Shown here piece by piece: positions 52,556-61,740 of a stretch of DNA of 64,000 bases. Both the position numbers and the translations under genes were made by a program. The DNA lies in assembly GCF_014636295.1 (NCBI RefSeq), contig NZ_BMEC01000013.1:170308-234307 (forward strand), read 5' to 3'. The notes below the pieces were generated by a model. That model worked only from the letters and a program-made list of their open reading frames with translations, was not told where the DNA came from and did not search any database. Source of the stretch: Marivirga lumbricoides (lineage in GTDB: Bacteria > Bacteroidota > Bacteroidia > Cytophagales > Cyclobacteriaceae). The first letter of the stretch is position 1, and every line of letters starts with the position of its first letter.

Positions 52556-53431
52556 CTATTCACAATCAACTTGAATGTAGTCATCCTGCTCTTCATTGTA
52601 CTCAGTACATCTTTTCTCTACCAGTACCATTTCATTGTTTTCCACTTTATAAGTAGCATTCATATGGCTGGTGCCTGCGCAGCATTGATTATGTTCATAA
52701 ATCCTTTTTGCTTTTTCATCAAAATCCAATGAAGTGCCTTCAAAACTACTTCTAAAAAAATTGCCTGTTTGGGGATTGAAAAGAAAATAAATACTTGATG
52801 TATTGGGTCCGGCATAACTCTGTTCAAATACAGAAAAATCAGGAATACCATCAAAGTTATAATCACCAACGCTAATGTTGTTGATACCCCACAATTGGCA
52901 ATCTAAATCTATTTGCTGTAAAAACTTATCAGTCCTCTTCTCAAAAATCTTCAATCCTTCCACTCGTGCATAAAAGCTGCCTTTCTCTTTACTAATCAAT
53001 AGCTTAAAATACTTATTTTCCATGGTAGCCGGCTGTAACAACTCTTTGCTTTGCCACTCTAAGTCGTCACCATAATCTATATTAAAAGATTTGGTTAAAG
53101 TAATCTGTAATGACTTATTAGAAGCGAGATCCGTCCAGGTACCGTTTAAGTTCGTTTTGTTTGCATCAAAATCTTTAAAAACCAAACCAGCACTTTCCTT
53201 ACCTAAGCTGTCTTTTTCTGTTAAACTCAGCAATCCGTTTTTTAGTGTTCCGTCTATTATTATTGGCTCATCAAACTTCGTGTAAACATAAAAAGCTCTG
53301 GCTACTCCGTCTGAAAAGATATAAGTAACCAATTCAACAGGATATTTACCTACGTGACCTGTGTAAGTTGTTTGACTAAACAAATTGTTTGTTAACAGGA
53401 ATAAAGTTAGTAAGATGAATGTCTTTTTCAT
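52556..53431 (-). CDS. Hypothetical secreted protein with Ca-binding-like repeat
   Basis: 291 residues with signal peptide (1-19). The mature part is beta-rich. GDYNFDGIPDFSVFE (about 207-221) resembles an FG-GAP or calcium-binding D-x-N-x-D loop. Two cysteine pairs occur near the C terminus (NQCCAGT, and Cys in KRCTEY with the final Cys). No known family assigned. It is a single gene. Confidence 0.7.
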   Translation of the reverse strand: MKKTFILLTLFLLTNNLFSQTTYTGHVGKYPVELVTYIFSDGVARAFYVYTKFDEPIIIDGTLKNGLLSLTEKDSLGKESAGLVFKDFDANKTNLNGTWTDLASNKSLQITLTKSFNIDYGDDLEWQSKELLQPATMENKYFKLLISKEKGSFYARVEGLKIFEKRTDKFLQQIDLDCQLWGINNISVGDYNFDGIPDFSVFEQSYAGPNTSSIYFLFNPQTGNFFRSSFEGTSLDFDEKAKRIYEHNQCCAGTSHMNATYKVENNEMVLVEKRCTEYNEEQDDYIQVDCE

Positions 53432-53517
53432 TTAGTATATTAGGGTATTAAATAACAAAAATATGGAGTTTATTAAATTACTTATTCGCTATCGAAGATA
53501 TATTTAAAATAAAATAA

Positions 53518-54309
53518 TCATTTCTTCCTCCTCTTTCTGTAAATTCTGACTCCTATAAACAAACCTAGTAGTATGATAATAAACGGCCAGATATTAATCA
53601 TCAATACAAAAAACCAAACCAGGTTATCCCAGCCATTTTTAAAGCCATTTTCGAATTTCTGTCCAAACTCTGTTTGCTCCGGTAGGCTCTGGTAAAAAGT
53701 CATGGTGAGTGTAGAAAAAGCCACTCTATTTTCCAGGTATTTAAGCCTGCCTTCTACTGACTCAATCTCTGACCTTAATTGCGCAATTTGCTTTTCAATC
53801 TCCACTATCTCAGTTACTGTATTGGCCTTTTTCAAAAGCTCCAAAAATCTATTTTCAAGCTCCTTTTTGGTTTTAAGCCTGGCAGATATATCCAGAAACT
53901 CTTCGGTCACATCATTTACATTGATCTCCCTGCTTTCAAACCTCTCTACACCTTCTGTAGCATCTTTCAATAAATTGTCAAAATTATCGGCAGGAACCCG
54001 TATAACTAAAGTATTACTTTTGCGGCCCGGATATTTATATTCCTGGTCTGATGAAACGTAGGCTTTGTATTTGCTTACTACGGTAAAAATATTTTTTCTT
54101 GCATTAGTTAAATCCTGTGTTTCAAAGGTGATATGTCCTTCTTTAATTAATTTCCGCTCTACTACATCTTCGTCTGCATCCTGTTCAGGTATTGGAGAAT
54201 ATTCTGCATCTTCTGCCATTTCCATGATAGCGCTCTCATTATTTGGATGACAACCTAGGGTGATTAATACAATGAGTAGTGTAAAATAACTGGTGATATA
54301 TTTGATCAT
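53518..54309 (-). CDS. DUF4349 lipoprotein
   Basis: 263 residues: lipobox TLGC, an acidic linker, then the DUF4349 core with LIKEGHITFETQDL, an N-terminal beta part, a long coiled coil (VTEIVEIEKQIAQLRSEIESV) and a C-terminal membrane helix (about 235-255) followed by basic residues. It would be attached to the envelope at both ends. Function unknown; no conserved partner here. Confidence 0.85.
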   Translation of the reverse strand: MIKYITSYFTLLIVLITLGCHPNNESAIMEMAEDAEYSPIPEQDADEDVVERKLIKEGHITFETQDLTNARKNIFTVVSKYKAYVSSDQEYKYPGRKSNTLVIRVPADNFDNLLKDATEGVERFESREINVNDVTEEFLDISARLKTKKELENRFLELLKKANTVTEIVEIEKQIAQLRSEIESVEGRLKYLENRVAFSTLTMTFYQSLPEQTEFGQKFENGFKNGWDNLVWFFVLMINIWPFIIILLGLFIGVRIYRKRRKK

Positions 54310-54469
54310 GGATGTTATAGTTACTTGAGTATCGAGTTTGTAGTAAAAGTAATGAGAAGAAGCCAGCCATCAAATGGCTTTAACTGTATATTTTTTGGCC
54401 ATCATTTTAGCAAGTTTTGTGCATGCTTCAGGTTAATATGGTTGGAGCAGCATCAATTCGCTTCAGTTT

Positions 54470-54913
54470 TTATCTTTTAAAAAAAATGTAGTCGGTAACC
54501 AAAGGCTCCAGTCCGCCCTGTTTAAATTCACTGGCTATTTGCCCCCTGTGGTAGGTGGAGTGATTAATAATGTGAAAGAGTATATCTTGCACACTATTAC
54601 TGAAGGCTTTACTCTTGCTATTTATGTAATTCAAAGATTCATCTAATTCAAATTGATCAAGAATTTGCAATGATTGTTCATAGTTTTTCTGGTCAATACT
54701 CTTCAAATCCTTAAGCTCGTGGATTTCCCAAACTCCAAAAAGCTTTTCTGTGGAATTTATTCTATTGTTCCAAATTTGGTGTGCATTGAGCACATGGTTA
54801 AACAGTTTGACTGCTTTGTCAGAAGTTTTATTGGGTTCGGCATTAAAAATATCCGCAAGCTTTTGGTTACATTGGTGACTGTATTGAAATAAGTTTTTAA
54901 AGAATTGCTTCAT
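54470..54913 (-). CDS. DinB-family protein
   Basis: About 147 residues from MKQFFKNLFQYS (a longer frame starts at 54928). Four-helix DinB fold with three His in metal-ligand positions: HQCNQK near residue 13, NHVLNAHQIWNNR about 43-55 and HIINHSTYHRGQI about 115-127. Probably a thiol-S-transferase-like or stress-associated protein. An attC-like sequence lies just upstream (54935-55075). Confidence 0.85.
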   Translation of the reverse strand: MKQFFKNLFQYSHQCNQKLADIFNAEPNKTSDKAVKLFNHVLNAHQIWNNRINSTEKLFGVWEIHELKDLKSIDQKNYEQSLQILDQFELDESLNYINSKSKAFSNSVQDILFHIINHSTYHRGQIASEFKQGGLEPLVTDYIFFKR

Positions 54914-54934
54914 TTTTTTTGATGCCAAGAGTAA

Positions 54935-55075
54935 TGTTTAACGGTTTGGAGCTTGGCGCATGGCAGATTTCGGAGTATAAAACTGTACACCACAAAGAAA
55001 ACGTGATAAGTGATAGAATGTTCAATTAACCACTTCGCCCACCATTGAGCCGAAGGCCTGTTAGTGGCTGGGGTT
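54935..55075 (-). other. attC-like sequence upstream of the DinB gene
   Basis: On the minus strand it begins CCAGCCACTAAC, continues with a GCGAAGTGG arm, and ends CAAACCGTTAAAC (54942-54936), the last seven bases fitting GTTRRRY. Outer arms can pair (CAGGCCTTCGGCTC against GAGCTTGG/CAAACCG, weakly). A matching core at the 3' end of the DinB gene was not found, so it may be a decayed site. Similar sequences are, as far as I recall, frequent in Bacteroidota cassette-like regions. Confidence 0.4.
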
Positions 55076-55110
55076 CTACTTATGGTATCACTATTTGTAA
55101 ATGCAGTACA

Positions 55111-55436
55111 TAGGCTACTCATGGAAAAGAAACTGAACTCAAAAACTAGATATACTGATCTTAATAAGTGTTTCTTAAACTTTAAAACTAAGTATAAAAC
55201 CTCAAAAAAGAGAAGTTTTACTAAATACTGAGGTCTCAATTACACTTTAAGGTATTTTAAACAAAATTTTATACTTTATCTTTTTGCTTGATCAAAAAGA
55301 TGCAAAAAATCAAGACAAAAAGATGCTCCTACGCTACAATTCAACGCGCTCCCCGCCTTTTTGTCGACCAGCCCGCTCGGTTTTAACAAACATTATTTGG
55401 TTATCGAACAGTGTAGTATTTATCATGAGCATCCTA
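55111..55436. repeat. MITE-like element copy 2, intact (gap 54929-55445)
   Basis: About 326 bases with imperfect terminal inverted repeats (TAGGCTACTCATGG / TAGGATGCTCATGA read inward) and a central palindrome (TTTTTGCTTGATCAAAAAG). It is the intact version of the element at 3542-4067. It starts 36 bases beyond the attC-like stretch and ends at the next gene's 3' side. Non-coding; frames through it are not genes. Confidence 0.75.
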
Positions 55437-55445
55437 CATAGTCTT

Positions 55446-55829
55446 TCAGACAATTGCTTGTAATGTCGTTATATCATCTCTATCTTTTTGTGTAATAAAG
55501 TCAATATCTACTTCGCGCGCAACTTTATGTCTTTGCCAAAATATATTGGATAACTCTTTCTTTATATCTTCTTCCTTTGGTGAAAGTTTTGTCCAAATTT
55601 GTTTTGGGTCTTGATAAGACTTTTGATAATTAATTTTACATATATAATTTCCTAAAATTATATATGTATCTTGTTCACCTATAGCTTTATTTGTTTGAAT
55701 TAAGGTCGGAATATCAATTTGAAAATTATTGAAATGCTTTAATAATTCTATTTCAATAGTTCTTTTTCCTTCAAAAGTGTTAATCAAGTCATCGCAGTCC
55801 TTTGAACTGAACCTCAAAAGAGATAACAA
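55446..55829 (-). CDS. Hypothetical protein, perhaps truncated
   Basis: 127 residues, soluble, charged; no signal peptide or known domain. Its stop lies 10 bases from the end of MITE copy 2, and its start is near the relic at 55858-55985, so both ends are bordered by repeats. It may have lost its original N terminus. Function not assigned. Confidence 0.5.
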   Translation of the reverse strand: MLSLLRFSSKDCDDLINTFEGKRTIEIELLKHFNNFQIDIPTLIQTNKAIGEQDTYIILGNYICKINYQKSYQDPKQIWTKLSPKEEDIKKELSNIFWQRHKVAREVDIDFITQKDRDDITTLQAIV

Positions 55830-55857
55830 AACTTTTCTTACGATAGAAAATAGTGTT

Positions 55858-55985
55858 GATGCTTTTGGTTTTCTGCTGATCTAAAGCCGTGTGGCTGTCT
55901 CGCCAGCTGGCGAGGACTACAGGGGTGTTTTACGAGAAGAATAGCTTTCTATTGAAGGAAATCAAGTCTTGTTATATAGTAGTCA
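55858..55985. repeat. Relic related to the insertion inside MITE copy 1
   Basis: Its reverse complement aligns to 3718-3850: shared blocks ACTATATAACAAGA, TTTC and AAAACACCCCTGTAGTCC, then CAGC and AGCAGAAAA. The palindrome CTCGCCAGCTGGCGAG (55900-55915) is also found at 13565-13584. Non-coding, the last repeat of this kind in the window. Confidence 0.55.
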
Positions 55986-56103
55986 AACAAGAAAATATCA
56001 CTTACAGATAAAACTATTTCAGCTCTTAATAATTCAGATAAGTCGATAGTTCTAATGTTGTTTTGAATCATGGCTTTGTTGGCTCAATAAGTTTCACAAC
56101 AAA

Positions 56104-56484
56104 TTATCCATAATACTTAGCATTGAAATATCTAATTCTTTCTGCATCTCCAGAGGTAATAGACTGATAAATAAGAAATGGAATAGTAAGTAAACTTATT
56201 AAACCTGTAATTACATAAATGTTACCTGTCTGAAAAAAGTACGGCCAGATAAATATAAATAGACCAATCGTGCCAAAAATAAATAACAGTAGAGCGAGTA
56301 TAGCCATTAATTTACTTTCAATAGCTTTAACATCATTCAAATTATATACTTTATCGGCATTACAAGTATTACATTTTAAATTCAATTTATCCCCCCTTTT
56401 TCTAGCTAATTCAAATCTATCGGAAACTGGGGCTCTAAAATATATAAAGGAATTACAGTTTTTACATTTCGCCTGAAGATTCAT
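56104..56484 (-). CDS. Small membrane protein with Cys4 motif
   Basis: 126 residues: N-terminal CKNCNSF and, about 29 residues later, CNTCNADK give a four-Cys zinc ribbon (Cys7, Cys10, Cys39, Cys42 approximately). Then two membrane helices (about 60-82 and 90-110). It reads as a small membrane protein with a cytoplasmic zinc ribbon. Function unknown; located 38 bases before the next gene in the same direction. Confidence 0.65.
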   Translation of the reverse strand: MNLQAKCKNCNSFIYFRAPVSDRFELARKRGDKLNLKCNTCNADKVYNLNDVKAIESKLMAILALLLFIFGTIGLFIFIWPYFFQTGNIYVITGLISLLTIPFLIYQSITSGDAERIRYFNAKYYG

Positions 56485-56522
56485 TGAATTTTTAACTTAA
56501 ATAAAATGATAATATTTATACT

Positions 56523-56897
56523 TTATTTTAACATGATAACTTTCGCTTCTACTGAAAAATCTCTCCTATCACTAGTGATTTTAACAATATAAAAATCCTC
56601 TCCAGTTTCAATGATCTGAAAAGTAAGAATATCATTTTCCATTATCCCTTCATTATCTTTTACTACTTTTTTAGTGATTAACTGATACGTACATTCATCT
56701 AACCAATTTATTTTGTCTTTTATTTTAACATTATTATTCTCTTCAATTTGGTAGTTTCTATTTCGGATAATTATAGTATTTTCATCTCCCTCTACTTTAA
56801 ATTTTCCAGTATGAAATTTTTTACATTTTAGATCATCCTGTGCATTTGCTTTAAATGCAAAAGTAAAGAGCAGAAACATTATTACAAGTTTATTCAT
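56523..56897 (-). CDS. Small secreted protein, unknown
   Basis: 124 residues with a signal peptide (1-19, ending ANAQ). The mature part has a beta-barrel-like pattern of alternating strands, two cysteines near the start (KCKKF) and DECTYQL, as in the DNA-binding/iron-related small exported proteins of Bacteroidota (impression only). It lies upstream of the zinc-ribbon membrane protein and may form a unit with it. No function. Confidence 0.6.
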   Translation of the reverse strand: MNKLVIMFLLFTFAFKANAQDDLKCKKFHTGKFKVEGDENTIIIRNRNYQIEENNNVKIKDKINWLDECTYQLITKKVVKDNEGIMENDILTFQIIETGEDFYIVKITSDRRDFSVEAKVIMLK

Positions 56898-56949
56898 ATA
56901 GTCTGAGGCTTTTTCACATACATTATTTTACTCTATTCCATGAAAATAT

Positions 56950-57714
56950 TCAATCCCAAATGCCATTGCACCCAGTCAATATAACAGGGGCATTGTCTGT
57001 AATCAGGATAGTCTGCTCATGCTGCGTAGCATAGCCTCCTCTGTTGCCGACTAGCGTCCAGCCATCATTGAGCTCTACTGCATAAGAGGAAGTGGTGGAA
57101 ATAAATGTTTCTATGGCCACGGTAGTGTTTTTCTGAAATCGCTCTCGGTTACCTTTTACCCTGTAATTCAGGATATTTTCAGGTTTTTCATGTAAACTTC
57201 TGCCCACTCCATGTCCAGCCAAATTTTTCAACACTTTAAATCCTGATTTCCTAGCTTCAGTTTCTATTAAATGACCAATTTCGGCAATTTTAACGCCTCC
57301 TTTAATACTTTGAATCGCTTTCTGCAGAATATTTTTTGAGGCCTCCACCAGAGGTTGATGATTGTGAATGTCTTTCCCTAAAACAAAAGAGCCTCCATTG
57401 TCGGACCAAAAACCATTAAGCTCAGCCGAAACATCAATATTGATTAAATCGCCTTCCATCAGGATTTTTTTCTCTGATGGAATTCCATGCGCTGCTTCTT
57501 TATTCACACTAATGCAGGAATATCCGGGAAAGCCGTAAGTGGCATAAGGTGCAGATTGCGCACCATAGCTTTTCAGAATGCTGCCACCATACTCATCCAG
57601 TTCTTTGGTGGACATGCCTACTTTTGCATATTCCCTCATAAGTTTAAGGGTGGTACCTACCACTTCACTGATTTTCTGCATTCCCACCAATTCAGATTCC
57701 TTTGTGATTGACAT
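56950..57714 (-). CDS. map: Methionine aminopeptidase, type I
   Basis: 254 residues. Metal ligands and base fit MetAP I: Asp in INIDVSAEL and SDNGGSF, His in AGHGVGRSLHEKP, Glu in AIETFIS and the last Glu in QHEQTILIT; His in AAHGIPS is the substrate-binding His. It has no N-terminal zinc-finger extension. It removes the initiator Met from nascent proteins. A single gene; nothing unusual. Confidence 0.94.
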   Translation of the reverse strand: MSITKESELVGMQKISEVVGTTLKLMREYAKVGMSTKELDEYGGSILKSYGAQSAPYATYGFPGYSCISVNKEAAHGIPSEKKILMEGDLINIDVSAELNGFWSDNGGSFVLGKDIHNHQPLVEASKNILQKAIQSIKGGVKIAEIGHLIETEARKSGFKVLKNLAGHGVGRSLHEKPENILNYRVKGNRERFQKNTTVAIETFISTTSSYAVELNDGWTLVGNRGGYATQHEQTILITDNAPVILTGCNGIWD

Positions 57715-57826
57715 ATTTTTACTGTTTGCAGTTTAGTATTGAATTCAAAAAAACTTATAAATGCTAAAATATAAGGAAGATTAGACATTTTTAGTGATTT
57801 GTCTTTCTTACTATAAGGATATATTG

Positions 57827-58243
57827 CTATACATGATCTGGAAAATATTCCTTCATAATATCTTTAAGTAATTCCGCATCTAAAGGTTTTGTTTCAAAGC
57901 CATTGATACTGGCCTCTCTTTCAGCTCTTACTCTATCTTCAGGATTAAGAGAAGTGGTTAACATAAACAGCACTATTTTACCTTTTGCTTCTGCAGGAAG
58001 CTCATTGTATTCTTTTATAAATTCCCAGCCGCTCATCACCGGCATATTAATATCTAAAAATATTAAATCGGGCTTTTCGTACTTACCTTCCACTGCAGCA
58101 GATAGGAAATCAATGGCTTCTTTTCCATTTTGCTTGGTAACTGTTTTTTCTGCTATTTGTGCTTCTTCCACATAATGCTGATGTAAAAAGTTTACTGCTT
58201 CATCATCATCGATGAATAAAATACAATTAAGTTTCTTTTTCAT
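57827..58243 (-). CDS. Response regulator, receiver domain only
   Basis: 138 residues. Acidic pair in FIDDDEAVN (residues 11-14), phospho-acceptor Asp in LIFLDINMP near 65, Thr in LTTS and Lys in ETKPLD near 118. No output domain. It starts 3 bases after the histidine kinase gene, so it is part of a phosphorelay with that kinase or its partners. Confidence 0.92.
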   Translation of the reverse strand: MKKKLNCILFIDDDEAVNFLHQHYVEEAQIAEKTVTKQNGKEAIDFLSAAVEGKYEKPDLIFLDINMPVMSGWEFIKEYNELPAEAKGKIVLFMLTTSLNPEDRVRAEREASINGFETKPLDAELLKDIMKEYFPDHV

Positions 58244-58246
58244 AAA

Positions 58247-60169
58247 TTAAAAAATAGGGATGGTGAAAAAGAAAGAACTTCCTTTTCCAATTTCTGACTC
58301 AGCCCAAATGGTTCCACCATGTAAGTGAACTATTTTTTCACAGTGGGCAAGTCCAATACCTGTTCCTTCATATACTCGCTTATCATGCAATCTCTTAAAA
58401 AGGCCAAAAACATTCGTCAGTTGATCTTCTGAAATTCCTATACCATTGTCTTTAACACAAAATTTGTAAGAATGTTGCTCTTTCTCAGCAGAGATAATAA
58501 TTTCAGGAGCTCTTTCAGCTGCTTTAAATTTAATAGCATTTTGAATAAGGTTCTGAAATAGAAGGCGTAACTCTGTAGGGTAAACGTTTAGTTCTGGCAA
58601 ATCTGAGTAATCTACACTTGCGTTATTAGATACTATCAGTTCTGTAATATCATTTTTCACATCTTCTAGTATCATAGAAATGTGTACTCTCTCCAACTCC
58701 TTATTTATACCAATAATAGAGTATTCCAAGAGTCCTTTTACTAAATCACTCATTCTGTGGGCAGCCTTAAAAATAAATTGCAGCATTTTTCCCCCGTTTC
58801 CTTCAAGCTTATCTGCGTATTCCTTCTGCAGCAGGTCGCTCATACTTTTTAAAGTTTTTAAAGGCTCCTGTAAATCATGAGAAGCGATAAAAGTAAACTG
58901 TTCTATCTCCTTATTTTTAAGTTTAAGGTTTTCATACTGGTTAGAAAGGATGGTTTTTTGTGTAATATCTTGTTTAATACTTAAAAACTGTTCTATCTTC
59001 CCTTCTTTATCCCGAAGAGGAACTATAACAACATGAACCCAATAAAAGTCTCCTGATTTTGTCTTGTTTTTTATACCTCCTATCCAAACAGTACCTTTTT
59101 CGATAGTTTGCCACAACTCAGTAAAAAATGCTTCAGAATGATGACCTGAATTTACTAACCTATGTGTTTGTCCAATAGCCTCTTCCTCGCTATATCCGGA
59201 AATCTCAACAAATTTTTTGTTTACGTAATTGATAATTCCATTTACATCAGTTTTTATAACAATAGAACTCTGATCTAAAGCTAATTTGTACTGACTCAGC
59301 TCTTCATTTGTTACTCTTAAATTTTCTTCAAGCTGAAATCGTTTCTGATCGGACTTGTTCAGTTTGGTAAAAATTACGGAGAAATAAATAATACTAATTA
59401 CAGCATATGCGATAGTATACAAGGCTACACCATAAGCAGTATTGAGAAAACCTGAATTCATCACATACAATAAAGCAGCACTTAATATAATTGGTAAGCC
59501 TACGACAAACGGTAATAAACTACGTGCTTGTTTACTACCTATGTATTTTCCCGTAAGGAAACCTATATAACTATGGTCAGGATGCTTCAATGAAATAGTA
59601 AGGGACGCCAGGAAAAACAAAACAGAAGTGTGAATAGCCATCGAATTAAAAACCAATACATAATTATCTGTAATGAGCCTTAAAAGGTAAGTTGAGATGG
59701 CCAATAAGGAAATAATAGCCACCAGCGAAACAAAATAGTGGGTTAATTTTAAAGCTTTGTTTGTGTTAACCCCTCTAAGAATTTTTGTGGCTGATAGCAA
59801 CATAAAACAAAAAGCAGTAGCTCCGGACATTCTTCCCGGGTTATTTTGGGTAAGACTATCCGCTAAAAAGAAGTTATCAACACCAATATTAATTGCTAAA
59901 ATATATTGCGCTAATGTGAGAGTACTGATAAGAAAAGTGACAACAGCAAATACTATAGCTAACCCATCTAAAACTTTGTTTTTATTCCCTTTCATTATAA
60001 TTGAGAAGGATATGAGAATAAATAATAGCGCAGTATTGAATTTCATGGTGGGAGCACCTGGAATGAGACTAAGTAGAAATCCAATATCTGTTAACCATCC
60101 TACTATTACCAGAAAGCTTAAAACTATAATTGCGATGGGGATAAGTATTTGAAACTGTTTTTTTTCCAT
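58247..60169 (-). CDS. Membrane-bound PAS sensor histidine kinase
   Basis: 640 residues: about eight N-terminal membrane helices (1-275), a PAS domain with PAC part (about 295-400), HisKA with phospho-acceptor His in IASHDLQEP near 430, and HATPase with N box NLIQNAIKF, G1 DNGIGIS and G2 GTGIGLAHC. It resembles the phytochrome-like/HWE-free histidine kinases that control motility or stress in Bacteroidota. It precedes the receiver-domain gene by 3 bases. Confidence 0.93.
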   Translation of the reverse strand: MEKKQFQILIPIAIIVLSFLVIVGWLTDIGFLLSLIPGAPTMKFNTALLFILISFSIIMKGNKNKVLDGLAIVFAVVTFLISTLTLAQYILAINIGVDNFFLADSLTQNNPGRMSGATAFCFMLLSATKILRGVNTNKALKLTHYFVSLVAIISLLAISTYLLRLITDNYVLVFNSMAIHTSVLFFLASLTISLKHPDHSYIGFLTGKYIGSKQARSLLPFVVGLPIILSAALLYVMNSGFLNTAYGVALYTIAYAVISIIYFSVIFTKLNKSDQKRFQLEENLRVTNEELSQYKLALDQSSIVIKTDVNGIINYVNKKFVEISGYSEEEAIGQTHRLVNSGHHSEAFFTELWQTIEKGTVWIGGIKNKTKSGDFYWVHVVIVPLRDKEGKIEQFLSIKQDITQKTILSNQYENLKLKNKEIEQFTFIASHDLQEPLKTLKSMSDLLQKEYADKLEGNGGKMLQFIFKAAHRMSDLVKGLLEYSIIGINKELERVHISMILEDVKNDITELIVSNNASVDYSDLPELNVYPTELRLLFQNLIQNAIKFKAAERAPEIIISAEKEQHSYKFCVKDNGIGISEDQLTNVFGLFKRLHDKRVYEGTGIGLAHCEKIVHLHGGTIWAESEIGKGSSFFFTIPIF

Positions 60170-60350
60170 GGTTTTGCTTTAAGGAAAATGCTTTATTTTG
60201 GATGAAATATTTAATTCGTTAGCATTAAGATTTAATCGTATTGGATTTTATCCTTTACAATATATAACCATTTGATAAAAGAAAACAGCAAGTCATCTTA
60301 AATTATTTATAAAATTTCATCTTTTTATTATTTAGTAACATCTTTTCTTA

Positions 60351-60690
60351 AATACTGATGTAGATTTGGTAATAGAGATTGTAGGAGGTAAAAATATCAA
60401 AAGATCTATTCAGGTGATCAAAAAAGGTGGCACATTGGTAAGCAACCCGGGGTTCAATGATGAAGCAGCTTCCCTGGCTAAAGAAATAAGGAGTGAAAGG
60501 AACAGGATATCTTGTACAGTCAAATGGAGGTGATATGGATAAGTTAGCAGATTTATTGGCTTCAGGCAAAGTGAAAGCACATGTTTCATAAACTTACTCA
60601 TTTGAGCAATTGACTGAGGCGCATAAGCAAGTGGAGACAGGCCATACCGTGGCTAAAGTGGTTGTTACAATTTGTTTAAAATTTAAGTAA
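60351..60690 (+). pseudogene. Remnant of a zinc-type alcohol dehydrogenase / quinone oxidoreductase gene
   Basis: Frame 1 reads NTDVDLVIEIVGGKNIKRS...IKKGGTLVSNPG up to about 60480. The continuation is in another frame (GVKGTGYLVQSNGGDMDKLADLLASG...) with an in-frame TAA after HVS (near 60590), then YSFEQLTEAHKQVETGHTVAKVVV to a stop at 60688. The order is that of the C-terminal half of MDR-family enzymes; the N-terminal half is missing. There is thus one frameshift and one stop. The rest of the gap 60170-60768 shows nothing else. Confidence 0.8.
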
Positions 60691-60768
60691 AAAGATGGCC
60701 TTTTTATTAATCAAAAGCGTTGAAAATCATTATAGATATATCAACTAACCTAATAAACTTAAAAAGTC

Positions 60769-61611
60769 ATGGTAACAGAAAAAGTAAATTCAACATACAA
60801 AATTGGCGACCTTGAAGTAAACAGGTTAGGCTTTGGAGGTATGCAACTAACTGGTAAGGGTGTTTGGGGAGAAGTTCCCAACAGAGAAAATGGACTTAAA
60901 GTATTGCAGAGAGCTGTAGAACTCGGTGTGAATTTTATTGATACAGCGGATTCATATGGTCCTTATACTAATGAGAAGCTCATAGCAGATGCGCTGCATC
61001 CTTATAAAGAAGGTTTGGTGATAGCTACTAAGTCTGGTTTAGAAAGGCCCGGTCCGGATGAGTGGGTGCCTAATGGTGATCCTGCTCATATTAGGAAAGG
61101 AATTGAAGGTAGCCTGGAAAGACTACAGGTAAAACAAATTGATTTATGGCAGCTACATAGAATAGATTCCAAAGTACCGGTGAGAGAAACCTTAGAGCCT
61201 GTAATAAAAGCAGTTGAAGATGGTAAGATTAAATATGTTGGTCTTTCAGAGGTTACAGTAGATCAAATCAAAGAGGTACAGGAGCTATTACCAATTGTTT
61301 CTGTGCAAAACAGGTATAATCTGGGTGACAGAGAGTGGGAAAAAGTATTGGATTATACTACTGAGAACGGATTAGCATTTATACCGTGGTTTCCATTGGC
61401 GTCAGGCCCAGATAAGATGCAGGATAAAATTGAGAAAATAGCTAAAAAGTATGATGCTACCACCGCTCAGATAGCGCTGGCGTGGTTAATGAAAAGAGCA
61501 GAAAACATTCTGCTAATTCCTGGCACCAAGTCGCTGGATCATTTAGAGGAAAATATTAAAGCGACAGAAATAGAACTGACAGATTCGGAATTTGAAGCAT
61601 TGTCCAAGTAA
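60769..61611 (+). CDS. Aldo/keto reductase
   Basis: 280-residue NADP-dependent barrel enzyme. Catalytic set: Asp in FIDTADSYGP with Tyr three residues later, Lys in ATKSG, His in LHRID. C-terminal NADP-binding part with IPGTKS and the LEENIKATEIELT ending. Substrate unknown; the neighbouring dehydrogenase remnant suggests a former small-molecule reduction cluster. Confidence 0.92.
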   Translation: MVTEKVNSTYKIGDLEVNRLGFGGMQLTGKGVWGEVPNRENGLKVLQRAVELGVNFIDTADSYGPYTNEKLIADALHPYKEGLVIATKSGLERPGPDEWVPNGDPAHIRKGIEGSLERLQVKQIDLWQLHRIDSKVPVRETLEPVIKAVEDGKIKYVGLSEVTVDQIKEVQELLPIVSVQNRYNLGDREWEKVLDYTTENGLAFIPWFPLASGPDKMQDKIEKIAKKYDATTAQIALAWLMKRAENILLIPGTKSLDHLEENIKATEIELTDSEFEALSK

Positions 61612-61670
61612 AAGCTCTGGTATTGGTATAAAACCAAATTAGAGAGATAACTTCGATAAGTATCAAAAAT

Positions 61671-61708
61671 AGAAAGCCCTTCTCTTAAAGCCGGGCTTTC
61701 TTGATTTT
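61671..61708 (+). terminator. Terminator of the aldo/keto reductase gene
   Basis: Stem AGAAAGCCC (61671-61679) / GGGCTTTCT (61693-61701) followed by TGATTTT. It is 60 bases past the stop codon. Probably bidirectional as it also faces the minus-strand DUF2200 gene. Confidence 0.75.
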
Positions 61709-61740
61709 AAATAGATTTTAGCTTTTATAAGGGGGTTCTT

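Noticed and set aside
54910-55239. 109-codon minus-strand open frame upstream of the DinB gene
   Set aside because: It runs through the attC-like stretch and MITE copy 2, so its codons come from repeats.
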